Below are positions 1 through 8,325 of a stretch of DNA of 64,000 bases, one piece after another. Location: positions 62,001 through 126,000 of the forward strand of contig JACKAU010000018.1 in the NCBI GenBank assembly GCA_020634855.1. Reading direction: 5' to 3'. The position numbers and the translations under genes are program-made. Numbering within the stretch: position 1 is the stretch's first letter; each line of letters opens with the position of its first letter. Under the pieces are notes generated by a model. It saw nothing but the letters and a program-made list of their open reading frames with translations. It was not told the origin of the DNA and did no database searches. Source of the DNA: Anaerolineales bacterium (GTDB lineage Bacteria > Chloroflexota > Anaerolineae > 4572-78 > J111).

Positions 1-12
1 GAAGGAAATACG

Positions 13-1227
13 ATGAAAACTAAATTTTTTATCCCCATCGTAATGCTGGTTGTAAGTCTGCTGCTGCTATCTTGCGGTGGGGCGACTCCCACGCCCAGTA
101 CCAGCGGTAGTGACACCTCTGGCGAAGCCGCCTCCAGTGAGCCGATCAAAATTGGCGGCGGCTTTGCCCTCACCGGCGAGGAGTCGGCTCTAGACCTGCC
201 GGCGGCTAACGGGGCCAAATTGGCGGCCAAAGAGATCAATGCAGCCGGGGGTGTGTTGGGGCGGCCCGTCGATTTGATTGTCCACGACAGCCAGTACAAA
301 ATGGATGTGACGGCCCAAATCGCTAAACAGTTTGTCGAGGAAGACGGCGTCGTGGCGGTCATCGGTTTTACCGACACCGACTCGGTGCTGGCGGCCGGGC
401 CGACGATCCAGGCCGCCGGGTTGCCGTTTATCACTGCCGGAGCCACCTCCCCCAAAATCCCGACCCAGGTGGGCGACGAGATGTTCCTGGCCTGCTTCGG
501 CGATAACGTTCAGGCCGCCGCTGGGGCTGAATACGGCTTTAACAACTTTGGTCCAAACGCCTATTTGCTCTGGGACAAAGGGGTTGAATACACCACTCTG
601 CTGGGCGGCTACTTCAAGGATCGTTTCACCGAATTGGGCGGCACGATTGTCCTTGAAGATCAGTATGACGATGAAGCCACTGACTTTTCAGCCCAAATAG
701 CCAAGATTAAAGCCCTGCCGGAACAGCCCGATTTCTACTTCATCTCGGCTATGCCCTACAACGTTGGCCCGGTGATCAAGCAGTTCCGCGACGCCGGTCT
801 GACCGGCCCCATTGTGGGCGGGGACGGGTACGATACCCCCGATCTACTCAGCGTCGCCGGCCCGGCCGCCGAGAATGTCTTCTTTACCACCCACGCCTTG
901 ATGGACGCGACGGGCGGCACCGAAGGCATCAAAAAATTTATCGCGGACTACAATAAAGAATATGGCCACGATCCTGAAAACGCCTTTGCCGCATTGGGGT
1001 ATGACACCATGAACTTGATTTCCGACGCGATCACCCGCGCTGGCTCGACCGACGCCGCGGCCATCAAGAAAGCCATTGAAGAGACCAAGGATTACGCCGG
1101 CATCACCGGCTCGATCTCCTTCGGCGACTCGCACATTCCCCAAAAAGGAGTGACCATTATCGCCGTGAAAGATGGGGCATTCACCCTTGGCGCCGAGGTC
1201 GTCCCGGAGAAAGTCCCGGCTCCATAA
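13..1227 (+). CDS. Branched-chain amino acid-type ABC transporter substrate-binding lipoprotein
   Basis: Extracytoplasmic binding protein of the LivJ/Leu-Ile-Val family (periplasmic binding protein type I fold), 404 aa. The N-terminus is a lipoprotein signal: a charged start, a Leu-rich helix and the lipobox LLSC, with Cys21 as the likely lipidated residue. A Ser/Thr/Pro linker follows (about 22-45), then the family pattern IGGGFALTGEESALDLPAA, the 'GA..AAKEIN..GGVLGR' helix and 'AVIGFTDTDSVLAAGP'. The start has a GAAGGA ribosome site 7 bases upstream. The length is normal for the family. No permease or ATPase genes follow; they may lie to the left of the window. Family assignment is firm, but the ligand cannot be read from the sequence; amino acids, short amides or urea are all possible. 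Confidence 0.9.
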   Translation: MKTKFFIPIVMLVVSLLLLSCGGATPTPSTSGSDTSGEAASSEPIKIGGGFALTGEESALDLPAANGAKLAAKEINAAGGVLGRPVDLIVHDSQYKMDVTAQIAKQFVEEDGVVAVIGFTDTDSVLAAGPTIQAAGLPFITAGATSPKIPTQVGDEMFLACFGDNVQAAAGAEYGFNNFGPNAYLLWDKGVEYTTLLGGYFKDRFTELGGTIVLEDQYDDEATDFSAQIAKIKALPEQPDFYFISAMPYNVGPVIKQFRDAGLTGPIVGGDGYDTPDLLSVAGPAAENVFFTTHALMDATGGTEGIKKFIADYNKEYGHDPENAFAALGYDTMNLISDAITRAGSTDAAAIKKAIEETKDYAGITGSISFGDSHIPQKGVTIIAVKDGAFTLGAEVVPEKVPAP

Positions 1228-1312
1228 ACGGTTGGCGAACCGACGGCGCAGCGGATCTACACAGCGCCCGTTTCCCGATTGCTTCCTTCTCGTGGTACAA
1301 TGCCGGGCTATC

Positions 1313-2308
1313 ATGAAGGAAGGATTTACACCTGCAATACGGCTTGTGGTGGCGGTGGTGGTGGGCGGCTGGCTGGCCGGCTGTGGGCGGGTTATCACCC
1401 CGACCCCGCTGGCCGTGGTCACCGGCCCCGCCACACCCGCCGCCGAGACCATTATCGCCACACCCACGCCGCGAGCCACCTCGACGCCGCGTATCGCCAC
1501 GCCGATCAATACGCCCACGCCGACCATCACCCCGACGCCGGTCATCTACACCATCGAGCCGGGCGACACCCTGCTCAGTATCGCCATTCAGTTTGATCGC
1601 ACCACCGAGGCGCTCCAGGAAGCCAACGGCATACCTGATCCGCGTTATCTGCAAATCGGCCAGCGGCTGATTATTCCGCCGCCGGAGCAAGGCCCGGAAG
1701 ATCCCCCGACGCCGACGCCAACCCCGCTGCCCCTAGAGATAACGTCGATCAATTTTCAAGAGACCCGCCAGGGAACCTTGTGGTGTTTCGGCACGGTTCA
1801 CAACCCCGGCGATAACCTGCTGACCGAAATTGTGATCGAAGCCGCGCTGCTCGATGAAGCGGGCGGCTTGCTGGCCAGAGAAGCGGCTTTTACCCAACTC
1901 GATGTGGCCTTGCCCGGCCAGTCGGCGCCGTTTGCTCTGTTGTTTGAAAACCCGCCGAGCAGTTTTGCCCAGTATCGCATCATACCCGTCTCCGCCGTAC
2001 CGCTGGCTGAAGACACGCGCTACTACTTCGATCTGGAAACGTTTGATGTGCGCGGCGAGGTGCAGCCGTCCGGCGCCTACCGAGTAACCGGCCAGTTGCG
2101 CAACTTCGGCAGCAACGATGTCGAGTCGGTGCGGCTGGTCGTTATCGCTTACGATGAGGCCGACCGCGTACTGGCCCAGCGCCAGGTTGAACTGGTCGTG
2201 ACGCTGCTCAAGGCCGGCGCAACCACGCCATTCGAGGTCGATTTGATTGTGCCGGAGGGAACCGTCACCCGCTACGAGGTACTGGCTCAGGGATTGCAGC
2301 CGCAATAG
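1313..2308 (+). CDS. LysM-domain lipoprotein
   Basis: Exported lipoprotein of 331 aa with one LysM module, a fold that binds GlcNAc-containing glycans such as peptidoglycan. The frame is open from 1172, but ATG 1313 (MKEGFTPAIR) is preferred because it begins directly with a signal helix ending in the lipobox WLAGC (Cys24); the upstream 47 residues are basic and overlap the preceding gene. A Thr/Pro linker (about 33-75) leads to LysM at about 78-122, with YTIEPGDTLLSIAIQF and LQIGQRLIIPP. A second PTPTP linker is followed by a C-terminal region of about 190 aa that looks like two related beta-sandwich units (FGTVHNPGDN and VTGQLRNFGSND), similar to FxLYD-type domains. Likely role: envelope-anchored glycan-binding protein. 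The function of the C-terminal part is unknown. Confidence 0.82.
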   Translation: MKEGFTPAIRLVVAVVVGGWLAGCGRVITPTPLAVVTGPATPAAETIIATPTPRATSTPRIATPINTPTPTITPTPVIYTIEPGDTLLSIAIQFDRTTEALQEANGIPDPRYLQIGQRLIIPPPEQGPEDPPTPTPTPLPLEITSINFQETRQGTLWCFGTVHNPGDNLLTEIVIEAALLDEAGGLLAREAAFTQLDVALPGQSAPFALLFENPPSSFAQYRIIPVSAVPLAEDTRYYFDLETFDVRGEVQPSGAYRVTGQLRNFGSNDVESVRLVVIAYDEADRVLAQRQVELVVTLLKAGATTPFEVDLIVPEGTVTRYEVLAQGLQPQ

Positions 2309-2393
2309 CGCCTGTTCGTGGTAAGGGCTAACCCATCGCTAAATCGATTACTACAAGCCGTCATAATTTTATACAAGGAGACACTGACACGAT

Positions 2394-3179
2394 ATGGAAA
2401 TTCTTGAAAACCTTGAGCAGTGGCAGGCAGCATATGAGCAGGGCTGGCTGGCTCATTATCAGGAGACCGGGGAAACTGACTTTAAGATCTATGTGCGACC
2501 GAAAAACAGCCAGGCGCCGGCAGGGCCGGGGATTGAATTGGCCCGGAGCCGGCTGGCGCTAATTAGCTCAGCCGGAAGTTACCTGAAAGCTAGCCAGGAT
2601 CCGTATGACGCGGAGAATCCTTTGGGGGATTACACCATCCGGACCTATCCGTCATCGACGCCGTTTGAGGCGATTGCCTACGCCCATACGCACTATGACC
2701 ACGCCGCCGTCAACGACGACCCGCAGGTACTGCTGCCGCTGCGTCACCTGGAAGATATGGTCCGCGAGGGCATCGTCGGCGAGTTAGCGCCGTCGGTGAT
2801 CAGTTTTCACGGCTACCAGCCGGATGTAACCCGCACGGTGAATGAGACGATTCCGGCCATTGTGGCGGCGGCCAAAGCGGAGCAAATCGACGCGGCGCTG
2901 CTGATCCCGGCTTGACCGCTCTGCGCCCAGTCCGTGGGACTGATTGCCAGAGCATTGGAGATGGAAGGTATCGCCACCACGCTGACCACCTGGATCGCCG
3001 GGGTGACGCGGTTGACGGCGCCGCCACGCGGCACGTTCACCCAGTTAGCGCGCGGCTCGACCGCGGGCAACCGGCACGATACGGCCCAACAGCGACGGGT
3101 CCTGGAAGCGACGCTGGCCCTGCTGGCCCAGGATGCGCCGGTCGAGTTGGTCAGGTTAAGGGAAGAGGTCGCCGGCTAG
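2394..3179 (+). CDS. Glycine/sarcosine/betaine reductase selenoprotein B-family protein, probable selenoprotein (in-frame TGA)
   Basis: Two abutting open frames in the same phase (2394-2915 and 2916-3179) are separated only by TGA 2913-2915. Read through, they give a 261-aa protein with the TGA at residue 174. The N-terminal part has the features I know from the GrdB/PrdB-like family: AYAHTHYDHAAV, 'VLLPLRHLEDMVREGIVGEL', APSVISFHGYQPD. The TGA follows DAALLIPA and precedes PLCAQSVGLIARALE, making a U-P-L-C redox motif; Cys-containing relatives have CPxC at this place (recalled from the family). A 6-bp hairpin with a GTG loop starts 12 bases after the TGA. The start has GGAG about 13 bases upstream, a long spacing. 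Role: thiol/selenol reductase-like; substrate unknown. The alternative is a gene recently killed by a TGA. selA/selB/selC/selD are not in this window. Confidence 0.75.
2928..2942 (+). promoter_or_regulatory. Candidate bacterial SECIS hairpin
   Basis: CAGTCC-GTG-GGACTG forms a perfect 6-bp stem with a three-base GTG loop, inside the coding frame just after the TGA at 2913-2915. The loop begins 18 bases after the TGA and its first base is G. Both fit what is described for bacterial SECIS elements (short stem, apical loop with an early G, about 16-37 bases from the UGA). The SelB-binding role is inferred. Confidence 0.6.
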
Positions 3180-3647
3180 TTATTGCCAGCGGCTGTAGGG
3201 ATTCTTGACTAAATTGGCGTTGTAGTAGCGCAGGTCGTCGGTTACTTCTGGGCCAACCCAGGCCGGTTTAGTAAAGGGTTGGTCTTCGCTCTCCAATTCA
3301 AGTTCGGCCATAATTAAGCCGTCGTTTTCGCCGGAGAATTCGTCCACTTCCCACAGATGCTGCTCGACTTCTACCTTGTAGCGCGTCTTCTCGATCAGCG
3401 GGCCTTCGCAGAACTGCAGCAGTTGGCGGGCCTCTTCAACCGGGATCTCGTACTCAAATTCGGCCCGGGTCGCGCCCTGAGTCGCGCCTTTGATGGTCAG
3501 GTAGCCCTTGGCGCCAGCCACCCGGACGCGGACAATTTTACCTTTGGTGTTGACGATGTAGCCCTGGCGGTAGTCTGTGCCTTCCGGCCGGACCTCATAC
3601 CAGAGCGCCTTATCGACTAAAAACTTGCGTTCGATTTCTTGGCCCAT
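3180..3647 (-). CDS. CYTH domain protein (triphosphate tunnel enzyme)
   Basis: Soluble 155-aa protein of the CYTH superfamily (class IV adenylate cyclase, thiamine triphosphatase and inorganic triphosphatase). The N-terminal MGQEIERKFLV holds the ExExK signature (E4, E6, K8). Further tunnel residues are seen in KIVRVRVAG, YLTIKG, EFEYEIP, and the later acidic strands EVDEF and MAELELES. The length matches single-domain bacterial CYTH proteins. The gene is convergent with the selenoprotein-like gene and its stop codon directly abuts that gene's stop. Inorganic triphosphatase activity is the most common function of short bacterial members, but the substrate is not decided by the sequence. Confidence 0.88.
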   Translation of the reverse strand: MGQEIERKFLVDKALWYEVRPEGTDYRQGYIVNTKGKIVRVRVAGAKGYLTIKGATQGATRAEFEYEIPVEEARQLLQFCEGPLIEKTRYKVEVEQHLWEVDEFSGENDGLIMAELELESEDQPFTKPAWVGPEVTDDLRYYNANLVKNPYSRWQ

Positions 3648-3675
3648 CGGGGCTGCCTCCTGTGAAAATAGACTT

Positions 3676-3820
3676 GTGGGACAAACTTAAGTTTGTCCTA
3701 CGATAATTTTCATTGTCGGTGTCGTCTCATTTGAGACTGCCGGACTCCTTTGAAAATACAGATCTGGAGCGTCAAAGTTTACTTTGACCTAACGGTCAGT
3801 ATGACAAAGCAAGCTTTGTC
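3676..3820. repeat. Cluster of short perfect palindromes
   Basis: The 207-base gap between the CYTH and ClC genes holds four small hairpins: GGACAAACTTAAGTTTGTCC at 3679-3698; GTCTCA/TGAGAC at 3724-3737; GTCAAAGT/ACTTTGAC at 3771-3788; and GACAAAGC/GCTTTGTC at 3803-3820. Loops are 0 to 2 bases. Relatives of the last two occur at 44427-44476 and 58796-58844, so this is a dispersed repeat type and not a local operator. Confidence 0.7.
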
Positions 3821-3854
3821 GCTCCTTTAATTCTCATTCGTAGTGTTATTACCT

Positions 3855-5132
3855 CTACGCCGGCTCCGGGGTTAGCGCTTCGGCCTCGGCGTCTGAATAC
3901 GCCTGGCGGGCGTCGCCGGCGGGCACGGCCATGACCAGCAGGTAAGCGGTTAGGGTGGCCAAAATGACCATGGGAAGCAGTTCTTGTTGGGTAAGCACGC
4001 TAATTAACAGGATGACGGAGATAGGCATGCGCATCAGCGCTCCGCCAACGCCGGCCATTAAGCCCACCACAGCGACACTAACCGGCACGGTGGGCACCAT
4101 CAGGTTAATGGCCACCCCCAGCGTCCCCGCCGAAAATAAGATCGGAAAAATAAAACCGCCGGGAAAGCCGGTGTTCATACACAAGCTCAGCGTAAAGAGT
4201 TTTACGAAGGCCAGCACGATGAGCACCACGACACCGATCTCGGCCCCGTGGTTTATGACCTCCTCAATTTCATGTTCGCCGGAAAACATGGACAACGGCA
4301 ATATGGCCCCGACCAGTCCGAAGCCCAGGCCGCCGATGGTCGTTTTAAGGACCGGATATTTCGACAGCGGTTCAACCAATCGGCGCGTGCCGGTATGGAT
4401 CAGTTTGAAGATAAAGGCCAGCCCCAGTCCTAACGCCCCGAAAATAACGGCATCGAGCAGAAAGACCGGCCGCAGCCCGGCATAATCTTCAAAACGTAAA
4501 AGCCCGACCATCGGGCTGCCGACGATGTTGGAAAAGACCAGAAAACCGACCAGGGATGCACTGAGAGCGGGAATGAGCATGGTGTACAGCGGAAAAGTCA
4601 ACAAGCTGGTAAACTCGATGGTCATGAAGGCGCTGCCCACAGGGCTGCTAATCAAGGCCCCAAAGGCGGCCGAAACCCCCGACATGGCCACAATTCGGGT
4701 TTTCTCAATGGTGAATTTCAGACGCTCGGCCAGCCAGGTGCTCATCCCGCCGCCCAAATGGGCCAGCGGCGCTTCCGGCCCCAGACTGGCCCCACACGAT
4801 AAGGTGATGATCGCGCCGAGCAAAAGCCCCAACAGCCCCCGATATTCCATCCGCCCTTCTTGAGCTAACTCTTCTTGCAAAGATTTACCATGGCCGTGGG
4901 CCAGGTAATGCATCGTTAACCCCACTAAACAACCGCCAAAGGTAGCGACGACGACCGTGTAGAGTCTGCGATCCACATTAGGGAATAAGGTCTGCGGAAT
5001 TGTGGTCCACATGAGGTCGATGCCCTTAGAAAAGAGCCAAAAATAGACCACGGCGGCCAAGGTAATCGGCACGGCCCAACCCATGACCATCAAGATCAAG
5101 ATGAAGTATGATCGATCCACTTTTTCATTCAT
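3855..5132 (-). CDS. ClC-family chloride channel/antiporter
   Basis: Integral membrane protein of 425 aa with about ten hydrophobic helices, of the voltage-gated ClC chloride channel/H+-Cl- exchanger family. Selectivity-filter motifs are visible: GASLGPEAPLAHLGGG (the GxEGP equivalent, keeping the gating Glu), GVSAAFGALISSPVGS, and MNTGFPGGFIFP (the GxFxP motif). The start at 5132 (MNEKVDRSYF) is chosen because the 50 residues upstream in the open frame are Ser/Arg-rich and not membrane-like. No C-terminal CBS domains are present. Likely role: anion transport across the cytoplasmic membrane; channel and exchanger cannot be told apart here. The gene stands alone on the minus strand. Confidence 0.9.
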   Translation of the reverse strand: MNEKVDRSYFILILMVMGWAVPITLAAVVYFWLFSKGIDLMWTTIPQTLFPNVDRRLYTVVVATFGGCLVGLTMHYLAHGHGKSLQEELAQEGRMEYRGLLGLLLGAIITLSCGASLGPEAPLAHLGGGMSTWLAERLKFTIEKTRIVAMSGVSAAFGALISSPVGSAFMTIEFTSLLTFPLYTMLIPALSASLVGFLVFSNIVGSPMVGLLRFEDYAGLRPVFLLDAVIFGALGLGLAFIFKLIHTGTRRLVEPLSKYPVLKTTIGGLGFGLVGAILPLSMFSGEHEIEEVINHGAEIGVVVLIVLAFVKLFTLSLCMNTGFPGGFIFPILFSAGTLGVAINLMVPTVPVSVAVVGLMAGVGGALMRMPISVILLISVLTQQELLPMVILATLTAYLLVMAVPAGDARQAYSDAEAEALTPEPA

Positions 5133-5331
5133 ATTGTGAGCTTCCAGGATGATAATATGGGCGCACCATCGCCCAAGTCGGCCAGAGGGAGTGGCATGGT
5201 CAGGGAACAAGCTGGCTTGGCGTGGGACGGTAGCTGACCGGATTTTAGCAGAGGAAACAGGATTTGTCGAAACGGAAGCCAAGATGCGCCGTAAGGGTCC
5301 GGCGGAAGATAGGGGATAGGGGAGAGGGGAT

Positions 5332-5391
5332 ATTGGAGATTGGAGATTGGCTTTGATGATCGCTCAAGCGCCCAATCTCCCTACCTCCAAT
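5332..5391. repeat. Imperfect inverted repeat, GGAGATT-type
   Basis: The left arm at 5332-5350 is ATTGGAGATTGGAGATTGG, a tandem word. The right arm at 5372-5391 is CCAATCTCCCTACCTCCAAT, the inverted word. The arms are about 20 bases apart. It lies in the gene-free stretch 5133-5657, which otherwise holds only the second element at 5501-5587. Confidence 0.65.
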
Positions 5392-5500
5392 TTTGGTGTC
5401 GGGGAAGGGTAGGCCAGAGCAATGCTCCAGCCCGCCCGATTGCTTTCAAACTCTTTTGCTAACGGACACATACTCGATTCGACAAAGAGTCTGCCTCCCG

Positions 5501-5587
5501 TGACCACCGACCGCTGTCCACTGACCGCCCGAGCGACCCGGTTTGGCCTATTTTTGGGGCGGTCTACCGTCGGCAGTCGGCGGTCCG
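5501..5587. repeat. Imperfect inverted repeat, ACCGACCG/CGGTCGGC type
   Basis: The left arm (5501-5530) is built of tandem variants of GACCACCGACCGCTGTCCACTGACCGCC-type words; the right arm (5559-5587) carries the inverted words GGCGGTCTACCG and GGCAGTCGGCGGTC. It has the same design as 5332-5391 but a different word. A similar element with the same word occurs at 14933-15012. A 74-codon open frame spanning this element has no homology that I recognise and is not called. Confidence 0.6.
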
Positions 5588-5657
5588 GTTGCCAGAAGGT
5601 GACTTCGCTAGCTAATTCTAGATCAAATTCAAAGGGTGTCCGTTAGCAAGTCAAACT

Positions 5658-7355
5658 CTAAGAACCTGAGGCCGGAACTAGAATACTAATCCGCTGCGGC
5701 TCCGACTCGAGGCCCAACCATTTATATTCCGGCTCGATCTCAACTACGCCGACCGACCAACTGTAATCGGGGCTGGTTTGTTTGACATTGGTCGCTCCTT
5801 CCAGGGTAAGGGAGACAGCATAAGTGTTATCCCCCAAACGCTTGAAGGTCGCATCCTGCCGTAAAAGGGATGCATTGTGAACACCGAGTCGCTCCTGACC
5901 CGGCAACCACACCCGGATCTCAAAGCTCAGGGTGTCGGTGAGTTCACCCGGCCATTGCCAGACAAACTCAATATCCCGATTGGAACTGTATTGTCTGGCC
6001 CCGGCACCGAAGGGCTTGGGTTTGATCAGCGTCGGGATGGACGGGCCGGCCGTTGGGTTTTCTACCACCAATTCCGGGGTTGGGGTGGGTGGTAAGGGGG
6101 TGGCTGTTGGTAACGACGTCGCAGTGGGCGTTGGAGTAGGGCTAGGCGGCTGGGTGGGGAGGGAAATTGGCCCTCGGGTGGCGGTGGGTAGGCGCGTTTC
6201 GGTCTGAACCGACTCCCCATTCAACGCGTCTAAACTGGCCTCGGCTGTGGGCGTAGGAATTATCTCCCGCGTGTCGGCCAATGAGACGATGACAATGGAC
6301 TCCTGCGGGGCGGCGTCCGGCTCGTCCGCTTCGATCGGGGGCGCAGCGGCAGCCGGCGCCTGGCTTGGCGCGCTGGCGTTGGTAATGGCAGTATCCGACC
6401 CAAAATCGGTAACGAATAGGAAGCCGGCGACTAACAAGACCAGCAAAACCACGGCAACTCCAATCAGCGCTTGCCACGGGGAACGCTTCGGCTCGATGAC
6501 CGGCAAATCGGGCACTGTATCGGAAACCGTTGAAACTGGGCGTTGTTTTTCAATCTCAATGATGATGGCGCTGATGTTGTCATCGCCGCCCTCCAGCAAA
6601 TAGCGCTGATTATCATTCCTGATTTCTTTGGGCGAGTTCGCCTGTTCAATCAAATAGTGGACAGCCTCTTGGGGGGGATAGGCGGCTACGGTTAATTCAA
6701 GGGCATTCGGTTCAACTTCGCCGTATAACCCATCGGAGCAAAGTAGGAGACGATCGCCCGGCTCCAGCTCAAAACTGAGTACATCGGGGGTGGTTACGGG
6801 ATGGTGCGCCACCAAAGCGCGGTTAATTCTGGAGCGCTGCGGATGAACCCGCTGCTGCGTCCAAGATAGCTGGCCCGCTTCGATCTGCGGCCATAAAAAC
6901 GAATGATCCTTGGTGAGCTGTTGCAACCGTCCTCGGCGCCACAGGTAAACCCGGCTGTCGCCAACCCAGGCTACCCATACCGTACCTTTTTGGTCGGTTT
7001 GCTCGTATTTGACCACCGCCGCCGCAATGGTAGTACCCATCTTTTCTTTGTCAGGGGCTTCGGCCGCTTCATCGCGAATTTTTTGATGAGCGGCTTGAAC
7101 GGCCAGCCGGAGGCGGTCCCCTATATCCGGCACCTCTTCGCCCAGGCTGTAATAGGTAGTCGACATTTCTGTCACGGCCAGACCGCTGGCCACTTCGCCG
7201 GACTGATGGCCGCCCATTCCGTCGGCCACAATGAACAGCATACCATAAGGATCGCCGGCTGAATAGGTATGCTGATCGGCCTGGGGCCAGAGGCTGTCTT
7301 CATTTATATCGCGTTTTCGACCGACATTTGTTTCGTAACTAAAGTTAATGCTCAT
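5658..7355 (-). CDS. Membrane-anchored PP2C-type Ser/Thr protein phosphatase with C-terminal beta domain
   Basis: 565 aa. Residues 1-270 are a cytoplasmic PP2C (PPM/Stp1-like) phosphatase: RKRDINEDS (metal-site Asp/Glu near 17-20), VADGMGGHQSGEVAS (Asp45), VAWVGDSRVYL, LTKDHS, LLLCSDGLYGEV (Asp208) and EGGDDNISAI (Asp259). It removes phosphate from Ser/Thr residues using two Mn/Mg ions. A membrane helix at about 295-317 leads to a long Thr/Pro 'PTPTPT' linker outside the cell and a C-terminal domain (about 450-565). That domain resembles the one ending the gene at 7517-8320: both have a Trp-rich strand, an EIR-W motif and a final W-S/D-I/V-V/I core. It is the last gene of a four-gene minus-strand block with VWA-FHA proteins. 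It presumably resets phosphothreonine signals read by those FHA domains. No kinase gene is in the window. Confidence 0.9.
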   Translation of the reverse strand: MSINFSYETNVGRKRDINEDSLWPQADQHTYSAGDPYGMLFIVADGMGGHQSGEVASGLAVTEMSTTYYSLGEEVPDIGDRLRLAVQAAHQKIRDEAAEAPDKEKMGTTIAAAVVKYEQTDQKGTVWVAWVGDSRVYLWRRGRLQQLTKDHSFLWPQIEAGQLSWTQQRVHPQRSRINRALVAHHPVTTPDVLSFELEPGDRLLLCSDGLYGEVEPNALELTVAAYPPQEAVHYLIEQANSPKEIRNDNQRYLLEGGDDNISAIIIEIEKQRPVSTVSDTVPDLPVIEPKRSPWQALIGVAVVLLVLLVAGFLFVTDFGSDTAITNASAPSQAPAAAAPPIEADEPDAAPQESIVIVSLADTREIIPTPTAEASLDALNGESVQTETRLPTATRGPISLPTQPPSPTPTPTATSLPTATPLPPTPTPELVVENPTAGPSIPTLIKPKPFGAGARQYSSNRDIEFVWQWPGELTDTLSFEIRVWLPGQERLGVHNASLLRQDATFKRLGDNTYAVSLTLEGATNVKQTSPDYSWSVGVVEIEPEYKWLGLESEPQRISILVPASGS

Positions 7356-7516
7356 TTGGGTTTACCCCCTCTACTCAGGGACTCGGGTTTAGATTTATCC
7401 CCTGATTAATGGTAACTTTGTAGGTAATTGGCACTTGATCGCGGTAGTCGCATCGTTATGTTCCGCTTAGCGTCGTCCATTTGAGAAGAAGTGCCAGCCA
7501 CCTTATCTGCTGTTAA

Positions 7517-8320
7517 TTAATAGTAAAAGATACGACTGGGCGACGTAATAACCGGCGCATACGGGTCGAGCTGGACAATGGCGATATCCCAACGAAACCG
7601 CCCGAATTCTGCATTTTGCACGCCGGGAACCTTCTTGACGTTGCCGATAGTAAAGGTGTAGAGACCGCTTTCGGGATCACAACTGATATTGGGCTTCTCG
7701 TCTCTCGCATTCATCGCGCCCTTTGGGAAATCGGTGCTAACATCGCGCCAGATCCTAATTTCAAAGCCGTAGCCATCCGGCGGCGACTGGCACGCTTTAT
7801 TGTCGTGCCATTTCCATTGAAATGTGAGGCCGTCGGCCGGCAAATAGAAATTCTCATCGGGCGTGATCGGCTCGATCCAGCCGTCAACCGTGACCCCGGC
7901 CGTGGCCGTGGGCGTTGGGCGGAAAGGGCGCGGCGTGGACGTCGGGGTTGACGTTGGGGCCCGGGTGGCAGTTGGCGATCGTACAACCTCAGAACTGCCG
8001 GCGGTCTCGGTCACAACGGGTGGGTTGGTGGGCGTCACCGTCGGCGTAGGCGAGGTGACAATCATCACCACCTGGGGCGCTTCGGTCGGCGCGGACTCAA
8101 CCACCAGGCCCACTGTCGGCGTGGCGATTAGCGTCGTAGGAGTAGACTGCGGCGTCTCAACCGCCGGATCGGCGGCTTGGGTCCGGGAAAAATAAAAGAC
8201 GCCGGCTACCACCAGTACGGCGGCCACCACAAAGGCTATGCCCCCTAACAGTAGTACGAGTTTGCCCGTGCCGCCGGGAACAGATTTCGGATCAACGGAG
8301 TTACTAGGAATAATCGCCAT
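7517..8320 (-). CDS. Single-pass membrane protein with Thr/Pro linker and PP2C-neighbour beta domain
   Basis: 267 aa, not a family I can name. A short cytoplasmic N-terminus is followed by a membrane helix (about 20-47, KLVLLLGGIAFVVAAVLVVA), then a Thr/Pro/Val-rich extracellular linker (about 55-145). The C-terminal domain of about 115 aa has FQWKWHD, GFEIRIWRD, LYTFTIGNV and WDIAIVQLDPY. It matches in layout and several residues the C-terminal domain of the adjacent PP2C protein (WQWPGE, FEIRVWLPG, YSWSVGVVEIEP). The gene begins 5 bases after the end of the VWA-FHA gene 8326-10515, so the two are surely co-transcribed. It may be the outside, sensory part of the signalling block; this is inference. 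Confidence 0.75.
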   Translation of the reverse strand: MAIIPSNSVDPKSVPGGTGKLVLLLGGIAFVVAAVLVVAGVFYFSRTQAADPAVETPQSTPTTLIATPTVGLVVESAPTEAPQVVMIVTSPTPTVTPTNPPVVTETAGSSEVVRSPTATRAPTSTPTSTPRPFRPTPTATAGVTVDGWIEPITPDENFYLPADGLTFQWKWHDNKACQSPPDGYGFEIRIWRDVSTDFPKGAMNARDEKPNISCDPESGLYTFTIGNVKKVPGVQNAEFGRFRWDIAIVQLDPYAPVITSPSRIFYY

Positions 8321-8325
8321 GATAG

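Noticed and set aside
1181..1690. Long minus-strand frames opposite the LysM gene and similar mirror frames elsewhere
   Set aside because: They are out-of-phase shadows of high-GC Thr/Pro linker codons, rich in Arg/Gly/His, and have no domains.
2394..2915. Stand-alone 173-aa protein ending at the TGA
   Set aside because: The next frame continues in phase with family sequence and a redox Cys directly after the TGA; a split or truncated product is less likely than read-through as selenocysteine.
5422..5646. 74-codon plus-strand frame in the ClC-PP2C gap
   Set aside because: It spans an inverted repeat, has no ribosome site and no recognisable domain, and its composition follows the repeat words.
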